A stretch of 11,466 nt of DNA from Microbacteriaceae bacterium (lineage in GTDB: Bacteria > Actinomycetota > Actinomycetes > Actinomycetales > Microbacteriaceae), in NCBI GenBank assembly GCA_012511645.1, contig JAAZFP010000108.1, positions 1 to 11,466 of the forward strand, written 5' to 3'. Of this stretch, positions 1 through 6,792 are shown one piece after another. The notes beneath the pieces are model-generated. The model was not told the DNA's origin. It made no database searches and saw only the letters and a program-made list of their open reading frames with translations. A program made the translations under genes and the position numbers. The first letter of the stretch is position 1; each line of letters starts with the position of its first letter.

Positions 1-500
1 CCTGCGGCGGCAAGCACCCGGTGGGCGATCACCTGCACCCCAGACCCCTCGGCCCCAAGAGACACCACCCGACCCGGCAGGTCTGCCAGCGAAGCCACCT
101 CCGAGCCAGCCGGCACCACCACATGCACATACTCGTCATACACGCGGGCGGCAGCACGAATCGGCAACGCCTGCTCAAATGAGCCCTCCGCACGAATCGC
201 ATCTACCGTGGTGTCCCCCTGCGCGAACCCAGCGACCGCGTCGCCCGCGCCCACCAGCAGCAGGTTCTCAACGGAGCCCTGCGTTTCACGCACGGTGAAG
301 ACCCCGCCGAGAGTGTCACTCGCGACCCCGGCGAGACTCGCGGCGTAGCTGTAATAGACACCCGACGGATCGCCACCCGCGATAGCAACAGGTCGACCGG
401 TCTCACTGGCCGGCTGGCAGGCGGTCACTCCGCAGAGCGCCCCGACCAGCACCACGACACAGCTGAGCGTGCGGATGATGCGTCTGCGTGCTGACTCCAT
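1..500 (-). CDS. TAXI-family TRAP transporter solute receptor, N-terminal part
   Basis: Partial gene: about 166 codons from an ATG at 500 down to the window edge, with the C-terminal half outside. The N-terminus is basic (MESARRR), followed by a hydrophobic stretch and a lipobox ending VTAC, so Cys28 should be lipidated and the mature protein anchored outside the membrane. Next come a GGDPSGVYYSYAASLA segment (about residues 42-57) and a TQGSVENL segment. Both are typical of TAXI receptors, which bind small organic acids or amino acids for a fused TRAP permease. No permease is visible; it would be expected beyond the left edge. A GGAAGGGGG ribosome-binding site lies inside the end of the histidine kinase gene, and the start is only 2 nt after that gene's stop, so translation is probably coupled. 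The family call is fairly firm. The ligand is unknown. Confidence 0.85.
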   Translation of the reverse strand, partial: MESARRRIIRTLSCVVVLVGALCGVTACQPASETGRPVAIAGGDPSGVYYSYAASLAGVASDTLGGVFTVRETQGSVENLLLVGAGDAVAGFAQGDTTVDAIRAEGSFEQALPIRAAARVYDEYVHVVVPAGSEVASLADLPGRVVSLGAEGSGVQVIAHRVLAAA

Positions 501-502
501 GA

Positions 503-1873
503 TCACCGCCCCCTTCCTGGCAGGCACAGGGACACCTCGAGTCCCCCACCGTCAGGTGCGGCCACCCGCACCGTGCCCCCAAGCGATTCGAGCAGGTCAG
601 TTGCGATTGCCAGCCCCAGCCCAGATCCCGGCACATTCTGGTCGCGGGGGCTTCGCCAGAACCGATCGGTGATGCGTTCGAGTTCGGTGTGGTCAACACC
701 GGGTCCCCGGTCACGCACCGTGATCATGCAGTCATCGTTCTGCCACACCGACACCTCAAGCTCGGTGTGGGCGGGCGCGAACTTCAGCGCATTATCGAGC
801 ACCGCGTCGAGAGCGCTCTCGACCGCGGTGCGGTCGGTGAGGCTGAGCACTGGCCACGGTGCGGTCACGATGCAGGCGATGTGACGAGACCGAGCAACCG
901 GTTGCCACGCCTCCACCCGCTCAACGACGATATCGCGCAGATCGACCAACGCAAATGGTGAGTCCTTCTGCTCTGCCTTCGCCATGAACAGCAGAGTGTC
1001 AAGCAAGCGCGTCATGCGCGTGCCCTCCTCGCGAGCCTTCTCAACGTCGGCTTCCCAGCTCTCGTCGAGGCCCGTCGCCAGGTACTCCACCCGCATGAGC
1101 AACGCGCCCAGCGGGTTGCGCAGCTCGTGCGACGCATTCAGCACAAATTCCTGCTGACGTGCCACAACCCGCTCGATCTCATCGGCCATCTGATTGAAGA
1201 TGCGAATCATCTGCCGCATCTCGGGCGGCCCCGTGTCGTCATCGATGCGGGCGTTCATATCGCCGTGCTCAATCGCCGCCATTGCCTCATCAACCCGACG
1301 CATCGGCTGCAGCACCCAGCGGGCGAGGCGCCACACGGCGAATACCAACAGCGCGATCACGAGCACCGACGCGCCACTCAGCCAGATCCACTGCGTGGCA
1401 ATCTGCCCTCGCGGTCCGTCGGCGCTCGCCTCAATCATGACGACCCCAATGACACTGCCGTCGTCAAACACGGGCTCCACCACCACCGCGTCACCCACGG
1501 CCCAGGGGAGGCTCGGGTGCACGGCCTCCGTGCGGCGACCAGACAGTGCGAGGGCAACCTGTGAGGCCACCTCCTCGTCAAATGCTCGCGGTCGAACACC
1601 GCCCGAGGCCCACACCGCGCCCGTGCGGTCCAACACATACACCTCGGCCGAATACAGCTCGCTGTAGCGCATCATGTCGCTCTCGATGAGGCTCGCGTTC
1701 CCAGCCCGCAGCGCGTGGCTGGCACGCGTCACGAAGTAGCTCAGGTCGCCCAACTGCTGATTCGTGAACTCCTGCTGGATGCTGCGGCTCACGCTCCACG
1801 CGTACGCACCACCGAACGCAAGCAGGATGCAGGTGAGTGGAACCAGAAACACCACAAACAGTCGGGTGCGCAC
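503..1873 (-). CDS. Sensor histidine kinase
   Basis: A 456-aa membrane kinase starting at GTG. Domains in order: TM1 (about 5-28), an extracytoplasmic sensor region of about 130 residues (29-161), TM2 (about 162-184), HAMP linker (about 185-240), HisKA domain with H-box SHELRNP (phospho-acceptor His249), and the HATPase domain. The latter shows an N-box around Asn361, a DRGPGV G1 box (388-393), an F-box-like RFW and a GSGLGLAI G2 box (416-423). All catalytic motifs look intact. The gene starts 3 nt after the response regulator stop and ends 2 nt before the TAXI receptor start, so it almost certainly partners the regulator and plausibly controls the TAXI transporter. The part of the sensor domain around YVLDRTGAVWASGG looks PAS/CACHE-like, suggesting a small ligand, but the signal cannot be named. 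Confidence 0.95.
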   Translation of the reverse strand: MRTRLFVVFLVPLTCILLAFGGAYAWSVSRSIQQEFTNQQLGDLSYFVTRASHALRAGNASLIESDMMRYSELYSAEVYVLDRTGAVWASGGVRPRAFDEEVASQVALALSGRRTEAVHPSLPWAVGDAVVVEPVFDDGSVIGVVMIEASADGPRGQIATQWIWLSGASVLVIALLVFAVWRLARWVLQPMRRVDEAMAAIEHGDMNARIDDDTGPPEMRQMIRIFNQMADEIERVVARQQEFVLNASHELRNPLGALLMRVEYLATGLDESWEADVEKAREEGTRMTRLLDTLLFMAKAEQKDSPFALVDLRDIVVERVEAWQPVARSRHIACIVTAPWPVLSLTDRTAVESALDAVLDNALKFAPAHTELEVSVWQNDDCMITVRDRGPGVDHTELERITDRFWRSPRDQNVPGSGLGLAIATDLLESLGGTVRVAAPDGGGLEVSLCLPGRGR

Positions 1874-1876
1874 CAG

Positions 1877-2548
1877 TTACTCGTTTCTCAGCCGATAGCC
1901 GACGCCCCGCACCGTCTCGATGAGTGCCTCCTGACCAAACTTTCGGCGAATCGACCCCAAATGCACCTCAAGCGAACGCTTGAACCCGCCCCAATCACTG
2001 CCCCACACCTCACGAATGATGCGATCGCTCGGCACCACCACACCCGGATAGCGGGTAAGCACCGCGACGATGTCGAACTCCTTCGGCGTGAGATCCATGG
2101 CTGTGCCGTGGGCACTCACTTCTCGAGTGGCAAAGTCGATGCGAATCACACCGATGTCGATCGGCCCCGCGGTCTCAGCATCTGGCGGCATCGCATGGGC
2201 CCGACGGGTCACCGCCTCAATGCGCGCGACGAGTTCGCGCACGTCATACGGCTTCACCACAAAGTCATCGGCTCCGGCGTGCAGCCCCTTGATCCGCTCT
2301 TCAACCTGGCTTCTCGCGGTGGCAATGATGATCGGCACCCCAGAGACTCCGCGAATGCGGCGGCAGACGTCGAGGCCATCCATGTCTGGCAGGCCAAGAT
2401 CGAGCAGCACCGCTTCGGTGTCGGCGCCGAGGGCTTCCAGCGCGGCCGCGCCCTCGGCGACCCGCACCGTGGCATATCCAGCTTTGCCGAGAAACGCTTC
2501 GAGCGCGTCGGCGACCCGGTCGTCATCTTCGACAATCAGAATCTTCAT
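1877..2548 (-). CDS. OmpR/PhoB-family response regulator
   Basis: 223 aa. The N-terminal receiver domain has the acidic cluster EDDD (7-10), phospho-acceptor Asp50 in LLDLGLPDMDG, switch residue Thr77 and the Lys99-Pro100 pair. The C-terminal winged-helix DNA-binding domain (about 130-223) contains LTPKEFDIVAVL and ends in the family-typical VRGVGYRL. The receiver looks fully competent for phosphorylation. The start is an ATG 12 nt after the zur stop, with no good Shine-Dalgarno sequence. A TAGTGT element on the minus strand at 2558-2563 overlaps the zur stop codon and could be a -10, but no -35 goes with it. The cognate kinase follows after 3 nt. Targets are unknown; the adjacent TAXI transporter is the obvious candidate by context. 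Confidence 0.95.
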   Translation of the reverse strand: MKILIVEDDDRVADALEAFLGKAGYATVRVAEGAAALEALGADTEAVLLDLGLPDMDGLDVCRRIRGVSGVPIIIATARSQVEERIKGLHAGADDFVVKPYDVRELVARIEAVTRRAHAMPPDAETAGPIDIGVIRIDFATREVSAHGTAMDLTPKEFDIVAVLTRYPGVVVPSDRIIREVWGSDWGGFKRSLEVHLGSIRRKFGQEALIETVRGVGYRLRNE

Positions 2549-2560
2549 CGTGTGCCTACA

Positions 2561-2971
2561 CTAAGCGTTCTGGCCGCCCCGTGCACGGCAGGCCTCGCAC
2601 ACCCCAAACAGATCGACCACATGCTCAATCTCGGCAAAGCCGTGATCTGCGGCTACCTCGGTCGCCCACTGCTCGACCACGCGCGCCTCAAGCTCGCGGG
2701 TGTCGCCACACCTGCGGCAAATCAAATGGTGGTGATGCCCGGGGCTCGTGCACGAGCGAAACAGGTTTTCGCCCTCGGGCGACTGCAGCGAGTCAGCTTC
2801 GCCTGCTGCGGCCAATTGCGCGAGGTTGCGGTAGACGGTCGCAAGGCTGATGGTTGACCCCTCGTCACGCAGCACGCCATAGAGCTGCTGCGCGCTCACA
2901 AACCCTGCCGCTTCAGCGAGGCGGGCCCGCACCGCTTCTCGCTGCCAGGTGTTGCGCTTCGGCGCCGGCAT
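2561..2971 (-). CDS. zur: Zinc-responsive Fur-family repressor (Zur)
   Basis: 136 aa from the ATG at 2971, chosen because GAGGGG precedes it at good spacing and the family N-terminus begins here; a longer frame to 3094 lies inside the permease gene. The N-terminal winged helix contains TISLATVYRNLAQLA. The metal region has HHHH (79-82) and two CxxC pairs (Cys85/88 and Cys125/128) for structural zinc. From what I recall of Streptomyces coelicolor Zur, its regulatory ligands map here at a constant offset of 5: M-site Asp60, Cys74, His80, His82, and D-site His79, His81, Glu100, His117. With zinc bound it should repress the importer genes via the dyads at 6709-6751, which head its own operon, so autoregulation is likely. 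Its 5' end overlaps the second permease gene by 76 nt in another frame. Zinc rather than iron or manganese is inferred from ligands and context. Confidence 0.92.
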   Translation of the reverse strand: MPAPKRNTWQREAVRARLAEAAGFVSAQQLYGVLRDEGSTISLATVYRNLAQLAAAGEADSLQSPEGENLFRSCTSPGHHHHLICRRCGDTRELEARVVEQWATEVAADHGFAEIEHVVDLFGVCEACRARGGQNA

Positions 2972-3777
2972 CTCGACCCCTCTTTCACACGGAGACCTCG
3001 CAGCCGCTGCCACAGCACTGCGAGCACAAAGACCAGCGTAGTCGCAAGCCCAATCGAACCGCCCGCGGCAAGGTCGAACGCGCGTGATGCCCACAGCCCG
3101 GCAGCTCCCGACGCCACACCGAGCGCGGCGGCAACCGGCGGAATGAGCTCAATTCGGCGCACCAGCACTCGCGCTGCGGCGGCCGGTGCGATCAAAATAG
3201 CGACTCCGAGGATCGCACCAACCGCGGGCATCGCCACCACCACTGCCGCGGCAATCACCGCGGTCACCAGCAGTTCAATCGGCCACACGCGATAGCCAGC
3301 CGCGGCAAAGCCAGCCGGGTCAAACGTGTGAAACAGCACCCGTCGCCAGGTGAGCACCGCGATCAGCAGTGACGCCACAAGCACCGCAGCGGTGGCGCTC
3401 ACGTCGCCCATGCTGACGGAGAGCGGTGAACCCACCAACAGTGCGTCAACCGGCACATCGAGCCCGGGGTTGAGCCCCGCAAGCAACGTGCCGAGCGCGA
3501 AGCCGAGCGCGAGCACAATGCCGCTCGCCACCTGCCGACCCTGCCCCGGCACTCGCGCAAGCAGCGTCATCAGCAGCACCAGGATCACCGCGAACAGCGC
3601 CTGGCCGAGCAGCAGGTGATACCCGAGCAGTGCGAAAATGACACCGCCTGGAAACGTCGCGTGACTGAGGGCAACCGCGAAGAATGAGCGTCGACGCAGC
3701 ACAATGAGCGTGCCAGCGATGCCGCTCAGCAGACCCAGCAGGGTGATTTCGAGCAGCGCGACCGCAAAGTAGCTCAT
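2896..3777 (-). CDS. znuB: Metal ABC transporter permease (ABC-3), second subunit
   Basis: 293-aa polytopic membrane protein of the ABC-3 family, which takes up Zn2+ or Mn2+ in complex with a cluster A-I binding protein. The sequence is a series of hydrophobic segments, with the family motif SHATFPGG at 38-45 and a cytoplasmic coupling-type segment FDPAGFAAAGY that is shared with the first permease. It begins at an ATG in a 4-nt ATGA overlap with the upstream permease, so translation is coupled. The hydrophobic core ends around LVFVLAVLW; the last 25 or so residues are Arg-rich and polar and are encoded in the 76-nt stretch that also encodes the start of zur. It differs clearly from the first permease, suggesting a heterodimeric channel, as in MntC/MntD or TroC/TroD systems. 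Confidence 0.9.
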   Translation of the reverse strand: MSYFAVALLEITLLGLLSGIAGTLIVLRRRSFFAVALSHATFPGGVIFALLGYHLLLGQALFAVILVLLMTLLARVPGQGRQVASGIVLALGFALGTLLAGLNPGLDVPVDALLVGSPLSVSMGDVSATAAVLVASLLIAVLTWRRVLFHTFDPAGFAAAGYRVWPIELLVTAVIAAAVVVAMPAVGAILGVAILIAPAAAARVLVRRIELIPPVAAALGVASGAAGLWASRAFDLAAGGSIGLATTLVFVLAVLWQRLRGLRVKEGSRCRRRSATPGSEKRCGPASLKRQGL

Positions 3778-4685
3778 GCGGCACCGCCTCGCTCAGTGGC
3801 GCGAGACGCGCGTCCCTCACTCGCTCGCGCACGGGCACGCACCACCGCACGGCTGCCCACACGCACGGCGACCGTGAGCAGGTAGAGCGCCACCAAGACC
3901 AGCACCACGATGGCACCCGGCGAAACGGTCGCACCGAGTCGCACCGACCAATCGAACGACCACCACAGGCCCAGCACCCCGGCAATCAGCGGCACCGCGA
4001 CCGCCACCGGGATCAGCAGTCCGAAGCGGCGGGTCACGAGTCGCGCAACCGCCATGGGCACGGTGAGCAACGCGACCACCATGAGCACTCCGAGCGCCTG
4101 CACCCCGGCGACAACCAACAGCGCGGTAGCAGCGGCTACTGCAAGGTCGGTGGCAAGCGGCTTGAACCCTGCCGCCTCAGCTCCAGCGGGGTCAAAGGCG
4201 CGAAACAGCTGGGCTCTGCCCGTCACGATCATCACCAGCACCGCGCAGGCGGCGACCACAACGATCTGCCAGAACTGGGTATCGGTCACCGTCAGCAGCT
4301 GCCCGAAGAGCAGGTCTTGCAGCCCTGACACATAGCCGCGCTGCTTGGAGACGAGCACCACGCCGAGGCTAAAGAGACCGGTCAGCACCACCGCAATCGC
4401 GGCGTCGCTGCCCACGCCCTCGCGTCGCTGCAGCAGGGTGAACAGCGCACCCGCGGCGAGCGCCGCAATGAGTGCCCCTGGCAGCAGTGCCGCCGATCCA
4501 CCGATCGCCGCGCCGATGACGAGCCCCGGAAACACGGCGTGCACGAGCCCGTCACTCACGAACTCCATTTCGCGAAAACTGATGCCGAGCCCGACCACAC
4601 CGGCGGCGACCGCGAGCACCGCGAGGGTCGCGAGGGCTCGCGCCATGAACGGCAGCTGCAGGGCGTCGAAGAGGGTGAGATCCAC
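3774..4685 (-). CDS. znuB: Metal ABC transporter permease (ABC-3), first subunit
   Basis: 303-aa membrane protein with GTG start at 4685, 2 nt after the ATPase gene stop. Many hydrophobic segments are evident; the conserved ABC-3 region reads LVHAVFPG (47-54), and a loop FDPAGAEAAGF matches the equivalent loop in the second permease. The last 25 or so residues are basic and Ala/Arg-rich, probably a cytoplasmic tail. It should form the membrane channel with the second permease, driven by the adjacent ATPase and fed by the His-rich lipoprotein. The Shine-Dalgarno sequence before the GTG is weak, so expression probably depends on coupling to the ATPase gene. The family is certain. Zinc specificity comes from the neighbouring zur gene and Zur-like operators, not from this protein itself. 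Confidence 0.93.
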   Translation of the reverse strand: MDLTLFDALQLPFMARALATLAVLAVAAGVVGLGISFREMEFVSDGLVHAVFPGLVIGAAIGGSAALLPGALIAALAAGALFTLLQRREGVGSDAAIAVVLTGLFSLGVVLVSKQRGYVSGLQDLLFGQLLTVTDTQFWQIVVVAACAVLVMIVTGRAQLFRAFDPAGAEAAGFKPLATDLAVAAATALLVVAGVQALGVLMVVALLTVPMAVARLVTRRFGLLIPVAVAVPLIAGVLGLWWSFDWSVRLGATVSPGAIVVLVLVALYLLTVAVRVGSRAVVRARARASEGRASRATERGGAA

Positions 4686-4687
4686 GG

Positions 4688-5533
4688 TTAATCGATCTCA
4701 AACATTGCGCGCCTGCCGGGATCATCATCTGGGGCATCAGTGTGGCCAGGTGTGGTGATCGTGTGCTGGTCGATTTCGACGGTGGCGTCGTGAAAGGCGT
4801 GCTGCACTGCTTCGAGCGTGAGCGCCTCGTCAAGCCGGCCGAAGCTTGCCGGGTGGCCGGGCTCGCCCGGCGCGTGGCCGGCGGCGAGCAACAGCACATG
4901 AGTACACGACTGCTGGGCGATTTCGAGGTCGTGCGTGCTGACGAGCACGGTGCGTCCCTCGTCTCGCAGGTCTCGCACGAGTTGCAGCAGCACGTCGCGG
5001 TTCTCACGGTCGAGTCCGTTAAATGGTTCGTCGAGCAGCAGCAGCTGCGGATCAGCGACAAGCGCCCGAGCGAGGATCGCGCGCTGTTGCTGCCCGCCCG
5101 AGAGCTCACCGAAGTGGCGGTCCGCGTATGGCCCAAGGCCGACGCGTTCGAGCGCATCGGTGACCGCAGCTCGGCCTGCGCGGCCAAGGGGCCTGAGGCC
5201 GAGTGTGCGGTAGAGCCCCATCGCGACCACCTGGCGCACGGTCAACGGGAGCGCAGTGTCGCGCGCGTCTGACTGTGGCAGCGAGCCGATCAACGGCCGT
5301 GCTGCAGCCGGGGTCAACCCAAAAATCTGAGCCTCACCCGAGAGCTGATCGGCGAGGCCGAGCAGGCCGCGCAGCAGCGTTGATTTACCCGAACCGTTGG
5401 GTCCGATGAGCGCAACGGCGCTGCCGGGGGTGAGGTCGAGCGTCAGGTCGCTGACCCTCGCGACACCCGCGTAGCCGAACGCGGCGCCAGAGAGCCTGAC
5501 TGCGGGGGTGGCGTCGATGGGTGCGTCGGTCAT
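4688..5533 (-). CDS. znuC: Metal ABC transporter ATP-binding protein
   Basis: 281 aa, cytoplasmic ATPase that powers the metal importer. All nucleotide-binding motifs are visible: Walker A GPNGSGKST (44-52), Q-loop Gln87, signature LSGGQ (144-148), Walker B LLLLDEP (164-170), D-loop GLD and H-loop His201. The start used is the ATG at 5533: it overlaps the binding-protein stop as ATGA and has a GAGG Shine-Dalgarno sequence just upstream. A further in-frame ATG at 5578 would add 15 non-conserved residues buried in znuA. The C-terminal 70 or so residues are rich in His, Asp and Pro (for example HTDAPDDDPG) and lie beyond the ATPase core; a metal-related role for that tail is only a guess. It belongs to the family of ZnuC and MntB-type ATPases. 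Confidence 0.95.
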   Translation of the reverse strand: MTDAPIDATPAVRLSGAAFGYAGVARVSDLTLDLTPGSAVALIGPNGSGKSTLLRGLLGLADQLSGEAQIFGLTPAAARPLIGSLPQSDARDTALPLTVRQVVAMGLYRTLGLRPLGRAGRAAVTDALERVGLGPYADRHFGELSGGQQQRAILARALVADPQLLLLDEPFNGLDRENRDVLLQLVRDLRDEGRTVLVSTHDLEIAQQSCTHVLLLAAGHAPGEPGHPASFGRLDEALTLEAVQHAFHDATVEIDQHTITTPGHTDAPDDDPGRRAMFEID

Positions 5534-6660
5534 TCGGCCTCGAGTTCTTGGGGCAGTGGCGTCGACTCGTGTCCCCATCCCTTGAGGATAACGCGGGTGT
5601 TGTGCACCATGGCCGACAGGTAGGTGTCTGCGCCACTTGCCTCACCACCGAGCGAGTCGACATAGAGCGAGTCGGCATCAAGGACCGTGACACCTGCCTC
5701 GTTGGCGACCGTTTGTGCGAGCTTGGGGCTGAGCGACGATTCAACGAAGATCGCCTTCACACCGCTGTCGCGGATGGCGGCGACAAGCGCATCGATTTCG
5801 GCGGCACTCGGTTCAGCGTTGTCCTCGAAGCTGGGCAGCAGCGCTCCCGCAAACGCGATGTCGTAGTCGTGCAGGTAGTAGCGCAGCGAGTCGTGACCGG
5901 TGACGAGCACCCGATCTGCTTCGGGGACGGCCGCGAACTGTGCCGCGATCCACTCGTCGAGCAGGGTGAGCTGCTCAGTGTATGCCTCGGCGCGCGCCGT
6001 GAAGTCAGCAGCGTGCGCAGGGTCTGCTTCGGCGAGGCCCGCTGCGATCTCAGTGACCATGTCCGCGGCGTAGCGTGGCGTGGTCCAGAGGTGGGGAGTG
6101 AGGTCATCGTGATCGTGATCGTGATCGTGGGAATGATCCGCGTGGTCATCATGATCGTGCTCAGCATCGCCAGCGTCTTCTGCATGGTCGTGCTCCGCGT
6201 GATCATGCTCGCCACCATCGGCTGCGCCTTGCTCCTCAGCCTCGGCGGTGATGGCGCGAGCCTCATCGAGGTCGATGCCCTCGCTCGCATCGATGATGGT
6301 GCCCGCGAAACCCGAAGAGGTCACCGCGCGATCGATAAATTCATCAAGGCCAGCACCGTTAACAATGAGCACGTCGGCTCCGGCAAGGGTCATCAGATCG
6401 GCGGGGGTCGGGTCAAAGTGATGGGCCGATGCCCCTGATGCGAGCAGGCCGGTGAGTTCGATATCGTCGCCACCGACCCGGGCTGCGAAGTCGGTGAGTT
6501 GGGTGGTGGTGGTCACCACCCGCAGGTGCTCACTATCAGATCCCGAGCCCGCATCTCCGGGTGCGGCGCTCGTGCAACCGGCGAGGGCCAGTGCTGCGGC
6601 TCCGATTCCTGCGATGAGTACGGGCATGGTGCGGTGACGGTGAAACAGTGAGGAGCGCAT
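5530..6660 (-). CDS. znuA: Zinc-binding substrate lipoprotein of ABC importer
   Basis: 376-aa cluster A-I (TroA/ZnuA-type) binding protein. A basic N-terminus and hydrophobic segment lead to the lipobox LAGC, giving lipidated Cys29. Likely metal ligands, by position in family motifs, are His81 (AHHFDPTP), His190 (TPHLW), His256 (TGHDSL) and Asp335 (LYVDSLG). Between the first two lies an acidic His-rich loop (about 151-186) with 12 His residues in HD/EHDH repeats. Such loops are known in zinc-specific ZnuA proteins and are thought to gather or sense zinc, which together with zur favours Zn2+ over Mn2+. It is the first gene of the operon, starting about 55 nt from a predicted promoter overlaid by two Zur-box-like dyads. 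An internal ATG at 6627 lacks a ribosome-binding site; the ATG at 6660 is preceded by GAGAAAG. Confidence 0.95.
   Translation of the reverse strand: MRSSLFHRHRTMPVLIAGIGAAALALAGCTSAAPGDAGSGSDSEHLRVVTTTTQLTDFAARVGGDDIELTGLLASGASAHHFDPTPADLMTLAGADVLIVNGAGLDEFIDRAVTSSGFAGTIIDASEGIDLDEARAITAEAEEQGAADGGEHDHAEHDHAEDAGDAEHDHDDHADHSHDHDHDHDDLTPHLWTTPRYAADMVTEIAAGLAEADPAHAADFTARAEAYTEQLTLLDEWIAAQFAAVPEADRVLVTGHDSLRYYLHDYDIAFAGALLPSFEDNAEPSAAEIDALVAAIRDSGVKAIFVESSLSPKLAQTVANEAGVTVLDADSLYVDSLGGEASGADTYLSAMVHNTRVILKGWGHESTPLPQELEAE
6103..6207 (-). repeat. His/Asp-repeat segment in znuA with tandem hexamer
   Basis: This stretch encodes the His-rich loop of the zinc-binding lipoprotein. At 6106-6129 it contains four perfect tandem copies of the hexamer ATCGTG (plus strand), each read on the minus strand as His-Asp. 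Looser HD/EHDH copies fill the rest. Tandem hexamers like this can gain or lose units by slippage without breaking the frame, so loop length may vary between strains. Confidence 0.8.
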
Positions 6661-6708
6661 GTGGGTCTTTCTCAGCCGGCGAACCGAGCATCAGTAACAT
6701 TTCCCAAT

Positions 6709-6723
6709 TGAGAATGAATCTCA
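6709..6723. promoter_or_regulatory. Zur-box-like operator 1
   Basis: TGAGAATGAATCTCA is an AT-rich 15-bp dyad with perfect TGAGA/TCTCA arms, extended to 17 bp by flanking T/A. It resembles the actinobacterial Zur consensus (roughly TGnnAATGATTnnCA). It sits directly downstream of the predicted znuA -10, over the likely transcription start, so bound Zur would block transcription. Its centre is 28 bp from that of a second copy. Confidence 0.8.
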
Positions 6724-6752
6724 ACTGTATCCTTGTTGGGAATCATTCGCAA
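6724..6752 (-). promoter_or_regulatory. znuA promoter
   Basis: Read on the minus strand, TTGCGA (6747-6752) and TACAGT (6724-6729) are separated by exactly 17 bp, a good sigma70-type match. The start of transcription would be near 6717, giving a leader of about 55-58 nt before the znuA ATG. The -35 overlaps operator 2 and operator 1 begins right after the -10, as expected for Zur repression. Confidence 0.6.
6737..6751. promoter_or_regulatory. Zur-box-like operator 2
   Basis: TGGGAATCATTCGCA matches operator 1 at most positions (shared pattern TGnGAATnAnTCnCA) and is embedded in a longer dyad with TTGTTG/CAACAA outer arms (6733-6755). It covers part of the predicted znuA -35 and the spacer. 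Together with operator 1 it brackets the -10 element. It also lies 41 bp before the divergent amidase start, so it could affect that gene too. Confidence 0.75.
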
Positions 6753-6792
6753 CAAGGGGCCGCCGTGACTCCTCCCGCGCGCGTAGGCTGGC

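Larger units (their letters stand above)
1..6717 (-). other. Putative eight-gene transcription unit
   Basis: All eight minus-strand genes run head to tail from the znuA promoter: znuA, znuC, permease 1, permease 2, zur, response regulator, kinase, TAXI receptor. Junctions are a 4-nt overlap, 2-nt gap, 4-nt overlap, 76-nt overlap, 12-nt gap, 3-nt gap and 2-nt gap. No space exists for a rho-independent terminator at any junction. Co-transcription of the first five genes is very likely. Whether transcripts continue through the two-component and TAXI genes, or a separate promoter starts near the end of zur, cannot be settled from sequence. The unit continues past the left edge. Confidence 0.55.

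Noticed and set aside
1715..2857. 380-codon plus-strand open frame opposite the response regulator and zur
   Set aside because: No recognisable domain and composition typical of an antisense shadow in GC-rich DNA; three real genes with intact motifs lie on the minus strand.
2972..3094. Extended zur start giving a 177-aa protein
   Set aside because: The extra 41 residues overlap the permease membrane region, resemble no Fur-family N-terminus, and the ATG at 2971 has a proper GAGGGG site.
5534..5578. Earlier ATG for the ABC ATPase
   Set aside because: It would lie 45 nt further inside znuA; the ATGA overlap at 5533 with a GAGG site matches the other junctions of the operon.
5521..6438. Long plus-strand open frame opposite znuA with an apparent membrane segment of alternating Val/Ile
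   Set aside because: It is the antisense reading of the His-Asp repeats (CAC GAT read backwards gives ATC GTG, Ile-Val). The opposite strand has full ZnuA motifs.
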